From Parafilimonas sp. (GTDB lineage: Bacteria > Bacteroidota > Bacteroidia > Chitinophagales > Chitinophagaceae), in contig JAICKT010000140.1 of NCBI GenBank assembly GCA_025927795.1, positions 1 through 10,599 on the forward strand: 10,599 nucleotides of DNA. Direction: 5' to 3'. How positions within the stretch are numbered: position 1 is the first letter of the stretch; every line of letters begins with the position of its first letter. This document shows positions 5,779 to 10,599 of the stretch, piece after piece. The notes under the pieces were generated by a model, which was not told the DNA's origin, did not search any database, and worked only from the letters and a program-made list of their open reading frames with translations. Position numbers and translations under genes: made by a program.

Positions 5779-7026
5779 ATGATTGAAAATTATCAGCATA
5801 CAGTTACAGAAAGGTTTATGCGTTATGTGCAGATTGATACGCAAAGCGATCCAAACAGCAATACACATCCAACAACAGAAAAGCAAAAACAATTAAGTAA
5901 TTTATTGGCTGAAGAATTAAAAGCAATTGGTCTGCAAGATGGGCATGCAGATGATTATGGCTATGTGTATGCAACAATTCCATCAAATACGAATAAAAAA
6001 GTACCGGTAATTTGCTTTTGCAGCCATGTTGATACAGCGCCTGATTGCAATGGTTTCAACATAAAACCAATACTGCATAAAAACTATAACGGAGAAGATA
6101 TTGTTTTGCCTGATGATACTACTCAAATTATTTCAGTTAAAGATTATCCCTATTTAAAGAAACATATTGGCAATGATATTATAACAGCAAGCGGCTTAAC
6201 ATTATTAGGTGCAGATGATAAAAGCGGTGTTGCAATAATTATGGATGTAGCAAATTATCTTGTTACAAATACTCATATAAAACACGGTGAAATAAAAATT
6301 TTATTTACGCCTGATGAAGAAGTTGGTAAAGGCACTGCAAAAATTAATCTTGAAAAACTCAACGCAGATTTTGCTTATACATTAGATGGCGGAGAAGCAG
6401 GTGCATTTGAAGACGAAACATTCAGTGCAGATGGTGTGCGTATAACAATTCACGGAGTGATTGCTCATCCAGGTTATGCAAAAAATAAATTGGTGAATGC
6501 ATTAAAGATTGCAGGAGAAATTCTTGCCGCTTTACCGGCAAAAGAATGGAGCCCTGAAACAACCGAAAAGCGTGAAGGCTTTGTACACCCTGTTGCAATA
6601 AATGGTCTTGCAGAAAAAGCAAGCATTGATTTTATTGTGCGTGATTTTGATACAGCCAATCTTTTAAAACACGAAGAACGTTTGCAAAGTATTGCTGAAA
6701 AAGTTTTAAAACATCATTCAAAAGCAACCATGGAGTTTAAGGTAACAGAGCAATATCGCAACATGAAAGAAGTGCTTGAACATCATCCGCAGGTTTCTAA
6801 TTATGCAAAGCAAGCTTATGAACGAGCCGGTTTAAAATTAGTTAATGAGCCAATTCGTGGTGGAACTGATGGAAGCCGTTTAAGTTTTATGGGTTTGCCT
6901 TGCCCCAATATTTTTACAGGTATGCAGGCAATACACAGTAAGCACGAATGGATAAGTGTTCAGGATATGGAAAAAGCTGTTGAAGTATTAGTAAATCTTG
7001 TACAGGTTTGGGAAGAAGAAAGTTAA
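5779..7026 (+). CDS. pepT: Peptidase T (tripeptide aminopeptidase, M20 family)
   Basis: A cytoplasmic dinuclear zinc aminopeptidase that removes the N-terminal residue from tripeptides, finishing intracellular peptide breakdown. The 415 residues match the usual PepT length of just over 400. Expected metal and catalytic residues are visible: H83 and D85 in SHVDT, bridging D146 in GADDKSG, E180/E181 in DEEVGKG, D203 in LDGGE, and H386 in AIHSKHEW. The dimerisation (lid) domain inserted in M20 enzymes occupies about 215-325, with IHGVIAHPGYAKNKLVNA near 224-241. The substrate-side segment RGGTDGSRLSFMGLPCPN (360-377) is typical of PepT. No signal peptide is present. The ATG at 5779 begins just before the conserved ERFMRYVQIDTQSD region. 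It appears to be a single-gene unit, diverging from the membrane-protein gene and followed by a 147-nt gap. Confidence 0.95.
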   Translation: MIENYQHTVTERFMRYVQIDTQSDPNSNTHPTTEKQKQLSNLLAEELKAIGLQDGHADDYGYVYATIPSNTNKKVPVICFCSHVDTAPDCNGFNIKPILHKNYNGEDIVLPDDTTQIISVKDYPYLKKHIGNDIITASGLTLLGADDKSGVAIIMDVANYLVTNTHIKHGEIKILFTPDEEVGKGTAKINLEKLNADFAYTLDGGEAGAFEDETFSADGVRITIHGVIAHPGYAKNKLVNALKIAGEILAALPAKEWSPETTEKREGFVHPVAINGLAEKASIDFIVRDFDTANLLKHEERLQSIAEKVLKHHSKATMEFKVTEQYRNMKEVLEHHPQVSNYAKQAYERAGLKLVNEPIRGGTDGSRLSFMGLPCPNIFTGMQAIHSKHEWISVQDMEKAVEVLVNLVQVWEEES

Positions 7027-7083
7027 TTGGCCAATAATATGAACGTTATCGTCAAAATGTGAGTGAAACAAATTTCAAAATTT

Positions 7084-7146
7084 CTCAATCCTCAATTTTC
7101 AAAATTCATCACTTCTTACCTCCTATCTCTTACCTCGTACTTAATC
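7084..7146. repeat. Degenerate heptad-repeat tract (CTCAATT to TCTTACC types)
   Basis: Nine consecutive 7-nt units can be read in register. The first part is CTCAATC, CTCAATT, TTCAAAA, TTCATCA. The second part contains TCTTACC (7114-7120), TCCTATC, TCTTACC (7128-7134) and TCGTACT. The upper strand is almost free of G over the whole tract, with a single G. It ends 27 nt before the SPFH gene and fills most of the gap after pepT. No reading frame or stable hairpin explains it. Confidence 0.55.
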
Positions 7147-7173
7147 ATTATCTTTCAAAAAAATTAATTACTT

Positions 7174-8106
7174 ATGGATTTTCTTGCTAATTTTTGGTGG
7201 CTGATTATTGTTGTGTTTATTATTTTCAGCGGACTTGTTACAGTTAACCAGGCTACGATTGCTGTAGTTACAATGTTCGGAAAATATCAGCGCATACTAA
7301 GACCCGGATTAAATTTTAAAATCCCGATTCTCGAACAGATATATCGTCGCATCAGTATTCAAAACCGTTCTGTTGAATTAGAGTTCCAGGCAGTAACGCA
7401 AGACCAGGCGAATGTTTATTTTAAAAGCATGTTGCTATATGCTGTAATAAATGCAGATGAAGAAACAATTAAAAAAGTTGCGTTCAAATTTATTGCCGAT
7501 AAAGATTTAATGCAGGCATTAGTAAGAACAATTGAAGGAAATATCCGTTCTTACGTTGCAACAAAAAAACAATCAGAGATTTTAGGTTTAAGAAAAGATT
7601 TGGTTGAATCTGTAAAATCAGAAGTAGATCACGTGTTGGAAGATTGGGGTTATCATTTACTCGACCTGCAAATAAATGATATAACATTTGATAAAGTTAT
7701 TATGGAAAGCATGAGCCGTGTTGTAGCAAGCAATAATCTTAAAGCAGCAGCAGAGAATGAAGGGCAGGCGCTTCTTATTACAAAAACAAAAGGGGCAGAA
7801 GCAGAAGGAAATGCAATTAAAATTTCTGCTGAAGCCGAACGTGAAGCTGCACGTTTACGCGGCCAGGGTGTTGCCTTGTTTCGTGAAGAAGTTGCAAAAG
7901 GTATGAGCCAGGCTGCAGAACAAATGAAACAGGCAAACCTTGATACCAATGTTATTCTTTTCAGCATGTGGACAGAAGCAATTAAAAATTTTGCTGAAGT
8001 AAGTAAAGGCAATATTATGTTTCTTGATGGCAGTACAGATGGCATGCAGCGCACCATGCAACAATTAATGGGTTTATTAAAAATGAATGAGAAACAAAAA
8101 AACTAA
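7174..8106 (+). CDS. SPFH/band-7 (stomatin-prohibitin-flotillin type) membrane protein
   Basis: The 310-residue protein has one N-terminal membrane helix (about 6-24), followed by an SPFH domain (about 24-185) with the family-like PGLNFKIPILEQIYRRIS segment at 44-61 and the VELEFQAVTQDQANVYFKS segment at 67-85. An Ala/Glu-rich coiled coil follows at about 186-250 (GAEAEGNAIKISAEAEREAA at 207-226), then a C-terminal segment rich in Met and Gln (MQRTMQQLMGLLKM). Such proteins form large ring or cage oligomers at the membrane and organise lipids or proteases; the partner here is unknown. It is not paired with a second SPFH gene as HflK/HflC are, and no NfeD-like gene is adjacent. TATCTTTC at 7149-7156 is a possible promoter box shortly before the ATG, but without a good upstream TTTG. 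Confidence 0.9.
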   Translation: MDFLANFWWLIIVVFIIFSGLVTVNQATIAVVTMFGKYQRILRPGLNFKIPILEQIYRRISIQNRSVELEFQAVTQDQANVYFKSMLLYAVINADEETIKKVAFKFIADKDLMQALVRTIEGNIRSYVATKKQSEILGLRKDLVESVKSEVDHVLEDWGYHLLDLQINDITFDKVIMESMSRVVASNNLKAAAENEGQALLITKTKGAEAEGNAIKISAEAEREAARLRGQGVALFREEVAKGMSQAAEQMKQANLDTNVILFSMWTEAIKNFAEVSKGNIMFLDGSTDGMQRTMQQLMGLLKMNEKQKN

Positions 8107-8144
8107 TTCAAATAATAATAAAGCTATTTGTGTTGTTTGAATAG
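8103..8144. terminator. Inverted repeat spanning two convergent stop codons, possible bidirectional terminator
   Basis: CTAATTCAAA (8103-8112) pairs with TTTGAATAG (8136-8144) with one bulged A, and an alternative shorter hairpin pairs CAAATA (8109-8114) with TATTTG (8125-8130). The repeat covers both stop codons of the convergent SPFH and hydrolase genes, which are only 17 nt apart. The stems are AT-rich and lack a T-tract, so termination activity is uncertain. Confidence 0.28.
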
Positions 8145-8885
8145 CCATTCAATCATGTGCTCATCACTGTAAGCTGCGAGCCATGAAAAATGTCCGGTTT
8201 CAGGATAGATTGTAAGACCTGGATGTGCGCCGGCTTTTATTAATGCTTCATTCATTTCAACGGAATATATTGTCTTCACAGCAGGGTCTTCTGCGCCATG
8301 AAAAATCCACATGGGAATATGTGCAATTGTAGTCGCGAGTGAAACATCGCCACCACCACAAACAGGAACAGCAGCAGCAAACATATTTGGATAACGTTCA
8401 ATTGCATCATAAGTTCCAAAACCGCCCATTGATAAACCTGTTATATAAATACGGTTTGTATCAATTGGCATTTTTGAAGAGATTTCTTTAATAAGCGCTA
8501 TTAATAATTCCATGGGTTTAGTTGGTGTTGATTGCAGTTTCATATCTGCTCTCGAAAAATTTGACCATGACTGATGTTCGGGACATTGCGGAGCAATAAC
8601 AATTGCAGGATGTAAAACCATATTTTTATCTGTTGCAAAATTTTGCACGCCCCATTTTAATTGGGCTTCGTTATCATTTCCTCTTTCGCCCGAGCCATGT
8701 AAAAAAATTACCAATGGGTATTTACGCAAAGTATCAGCATCAGGAAACAACAACCGGTAATTTAAAGTATCACCGTTACTGATGTACTGATTTTTACTAA
8801 AGCGCTCCATTTGCGCATTTGAATGAGAAGCAAATAAAAAAATGAAAGCAAAACTTAAAATGGTTAAAGCAATTTTAGATTTCAT
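8124..8885 (-). CDS. Exported alpha/beta-hydrolase (esterase, PHB-depolymerase / feruloyl-esterase-like)
   Basis: The 253-residue product is a secreted or periplasmic serine hydrolase. Residues 1-24 form a signal peptide with basic KSK, a hydrophobic core, and cleavage after SNA before Q25. The fold is shown by the oxyanion-hole motif HGSGERG (63-69), the nucleophile elbow GLSMGG with S152, likely acid D200 in HGAEDPAV, and catalytic H232 in ETGHFSW. The pattern HGSGERG plus IAPQCPE matches the dienelactone-hydrolase/PHB-depolymerase-like group, often found with polysaccharide-ester degradation; the substrate here is unknown. The ATG at 8885 is chosen because an extension to a TTG at 8936 would place 17 residues, including charged ones, before the signal peptide. 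The gene follows mfd in the same direction after 51 nt, where GCGAA/TTCGC arms (8888-8902) form a small hairpin just upstream of the start. Confidence 0.88.
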   Translation of the reverse strand: MKSKIALTILSFAFIFLFASHSNAQMERFSKNQYISNGDTLNYRLLFPDADTLRKYPLVIFLHGSGERGNDNEAQLKWGVQNFATDKNMVLHPAIVIAPQCPEHQSWSNFSRADMKLQSTPTKPMELLIALIKEISSKMPIDTNRIYITGLSMGGFGTYDAIERYPNMFAAAVPVCGGGDVSLATTIAHIPMWIFHGAEDPAVKTIYSVEMNEALIKAGAHPGLTIYPETGHFSWLAAYSDEHMIEWLFKQHK

Positions 8886-8936
8886 GTGCGAAGTTTTTTC
8901 GCCGATGAAGATAAGAAAGAGTTTGACAAAGTGCAA

Positions 8937-10599
8937 TCAAACAGCAGCGGCTGCATGTTTTCGTGTTACAGATGCATGCATGCGTTGTAAAAATTCAAGC
9001 ATCACATTCATATCATCAACATCATTTACAACAAGCAAAAAGTTTTTACCAACTTGTTTTAGTCTTGCTTTGTTGGTTTCTGTTTGAACATATTGCATAA
9101 TGCCTCTGAAAACATCAGATTCAAAATATGGAGAATCGTTTTTATTGATGAAGTAGCAGCGGAATGTTTGGTCTTTCAACGTCATCTTTTCAAAACCCAA
9201 ATCAACAGCAGCCCAGCGACAGCGAACAGTTGTGATTAAATCTTTTACTTCATTCGGAAGCGGACCAAACCTGTCAATTAATTCCTTTTCGAATGCCTGC
9301 AATTCTTTTTCATTCTCACAACTATCTAATCTTGTATAAAGAGATAAACGTTCAGTTATGCTTTCAACATAATCATCCGGAATTAAAATTTCTAAATCAG
9401 TATCAATGGTACAATCGCTTACAAAATCATCCTGTTTACTAATCTCTTCTTTAAATACATCTTTGAATGATGTGCGTTTTAATTCGCGAATGGCTTCGTC
9501 CAAAATTTTCTGGTATGTTTCAAAACCAATATCAGCCATGAAACCTGTTTGCTCACCTCCCAATAAATTACCTGCGCCACGAATATCCAAATCGCGCATC
9601 GCAATTTGAAAACCACTTCCCAATTCGCTAAACTGTTCTAAGGTTTGCAAACGCTTTCTTGAATCTGCAGGCAATGTGCTCATCGATGGTGCGAACAAAT
9701 AACAGAATGCTTTTTTATTGCTGCGACCAACTCGTCCACGCAACTGGTGTAAATCACTTAAACCAAATTGATGTGCATTATTTATAATGATAGTATTCAC
9801 GTTTGGTATATCAACGCCGCTTTCAACAATATTTGTTGAAACAAACACATCATATTTTTTGTCGATGAAATCAAGCAAACGTTCTTCGAGTTGGTCACCT
9901 TCCATTTGCCCATGTGCATAGGTAATGCTTAAATCAGGACAAAGACTCTGAATTAACGCTGCCATTTCAGCTAAACCATGCACGCGATTATGAATAAAAA
10001 AAACTTGCCCACCGCGTTCTGTTTCATAATAAATCGCATCCCGGATTGCGTCTTCATTAAACACCTGCACTTCTGTTTGAATTGGTTGGCGATTTGGGGG
10101 CGGCGTATTAATAATACTTAAATCTCTTGCGCCCATCAAACTAAATTGCAATGTGCGCGGAATAGGTGTTGCCGTTAATGTTAAACAATCAACTGTTGCT
10201 TTTAATGTTTTTAATTTTTCTTTATGCGCAACACCGAATTTTTGCTCTTCATCAACAATCATCAATCCCAAATCTTTAAACTTCACACTGTTTGCAAGCA
10301 AGCCATGCGTGCCGATGATGATATCAATCTTACCTTCTTCTAATTTTTTAAGCGTTTCTTTTTTTGCTTTGGCTGATTTAAACCGATTAACATAATCTAT
10401 TGTTACAGGAAAATCTTTTAAACGTTCGCTAAAAGTTTTATAATGCTGAAAAGCAAGAATGGTTGTGGGAACAAGCACTGCAGTTTGTTTTCCATCAACT
10501 GCATTTTTAAATGCTGCACGAATCGCAATTTCCGTTTTACCAAAACCAACATCACCACAAACCAAGCGGTCCATCGGCGATGGTTTCTCCATATCTTTC
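8937..10599 (-). CDS. mfd: Transcription-repair coupling factor Mfd, C-terminal half (5'-partial)
   Basis: Mfd pushes RNA polymerase stalled at DNA lesions off the template and recruits UvrA for excision repair. The gene enters from the right edge; the UvrB-like N-terminal modules and polymerase-interaction domain are outside. Numbering uses the internal Met at 10592 as 1. Visible parts are the start of the helicase core MDRLVCGDVGFGKTE with Walker A G15-T20 region, DEEQ box at 114-117, TLTATPIPRTL (138-148), STNIVESGVDIP (252-263), QLRGRVGR (283-290), and the translocation motif RGAGNLLGGEQTGF (338-351) shared with RecG. The C-terminal D7 regulatory domain covers about 396-500 (EILIPDDYVESITERLSLY). 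DEEQ rather than DEAD/DEAH, together with D7, separates it from RecG. The TGA is at 8937-8939. The frame is intact with no sign of decay. Confidence 0.96.
   Translation of the reverse strand, partial: KDMEKPSPMDRLVCGDVGFGKTEIAIRAAFKNAVDGKQTAVLVPTTILAFQHYKTFSERLKDFPVTIDYVNRFKSAKAKKETLKKLEEGKIDIIIGTHGLLANSVKFKDLGLMIVDEEQKFGVAHKEKLKTLKATVDCLTLTATPIPRTLQFSLMGARDLSIINTPPPNRQPIQTEVQVFNEDAIRDAIYYETERGGQVFFIHNRVHGLAEMAALIQSLCPDLSITYAHGQMEGDQLEERLLDFIDKKYDVFVSTNIVESGVDIPNVNTIIINNAHQFGLSDLHQLRGRVGRSNKKAFCYLFAPSMSTLPADSRKRLQTLEQFSELGSGFQIAMRDLDIRGAGNLLGGEQTGFMADIGFETYQKILDEAIRELKRTSFKDVFKEEISKQDDFVSDCTIDTDLEILIPDDYVESITERLSLYTRLDSCENEKELQAFEKELIDRFGPLPNEVKDLITTVRCRWAAVDLGFEKMTLKDQTFRCYFINKNDSPYFESDVFRGIMQYVQTETNKARLKQVGKNFLLVVNDVDDMNVMLEFLQRMHASVTRKHAAAAV

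Noticed and set aside
7084..7146. CRISPR array
   Set aside because: The repeat units are only 7 nt with no spacers, and no cas gene is present.
7653..8057. 134-residue minus-strand reading frame
   Set aside because: It is a shadow of the Ala/Glu-rich coiled coil of the SPFH gene, whose reverse complement stays open because of composition.
8886..8936. N-terminal extension of the hydrolase to a TTG codon
   Set aside because: It would put 17 extra residues before a good signal peptide; the ATG at 8885 gives the peptide at the true N-terminus.
8842..9087. 81-residue plus-strand reading frame
   Set aside because: It is antisense to the ends of the hydrolase and mfd genes, which have strong family motifs.

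Overview
The window looks like chromosomal DNA from a Bacteroidota bacterium, most likely Chitinophagaceae or a close relative. The reasons are the AT-rich composition, start codons without clear Shine-Dalgarno sites, a promoter of the TTTG / TAnnTTTG type in front of the tRNA, 7-nt-period degenerate repeats between genes, and protein sequences of Bacteroidota style. The family placement is inference from style, not from a search.

Layout. Positions 1-4226 are a rightward block: the C-terminal part of a hybrid histidine kinase with three receiver domains (5' end outside the window), a CheR-type methyltransferase, a stand-alone CheB methylesterase domain, and a small exported thioredoxin-like protein. 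cheR and cheB overlap by 19 nt and the thioredoxin gene starts 5 nt after cheB, so these three are probably co-transcribed. A leftward tRNA-Leu(CAA) with its own promoter and intrinsic terminator follows (4273-4431). Next come a rightward SlyD-like FKBP prolyl isomerase (4629-5084), a leftward four-helix membrane protein of unknown function (5138-5686), rightward peptidase T (5779-7026) and a rightward SPFH/band-7 membrane protein (7174-8106). The right end is leftward: an exported alpha/beta hydrolase (8124-8885) behind the C-terminal half of the transcription-repair coupling factor Mfd, which runs off the right edge.

How the genes work together. The only multi-gene system visible is the kinase-CheR-CheB set. 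No chemoreceptor, CheA or CheW is in the window, so it resembles the chemotaxis-like methylation modules that sit beside large hybrid kinases rather than a motility pathway. Whether the methylation target is the glutamate-rich coiled coil of the kinase is a hypothesis. The remaining genes are housekeeping or single-gene functions: protein folding, peptide breakdown, membrane organisation, ester hydrolysis, DNA repair and leucine decoding.

Overall, most of the window is ordinary. The items most worth a second look are the kinase-CheR-CheB cassette, the structured gap in front of cheR, the heptad repeats between genes, and the unassigned membrane protein. I see no CRISPR array, insertion sequence, phage gene or toxin-antitoxin pair.
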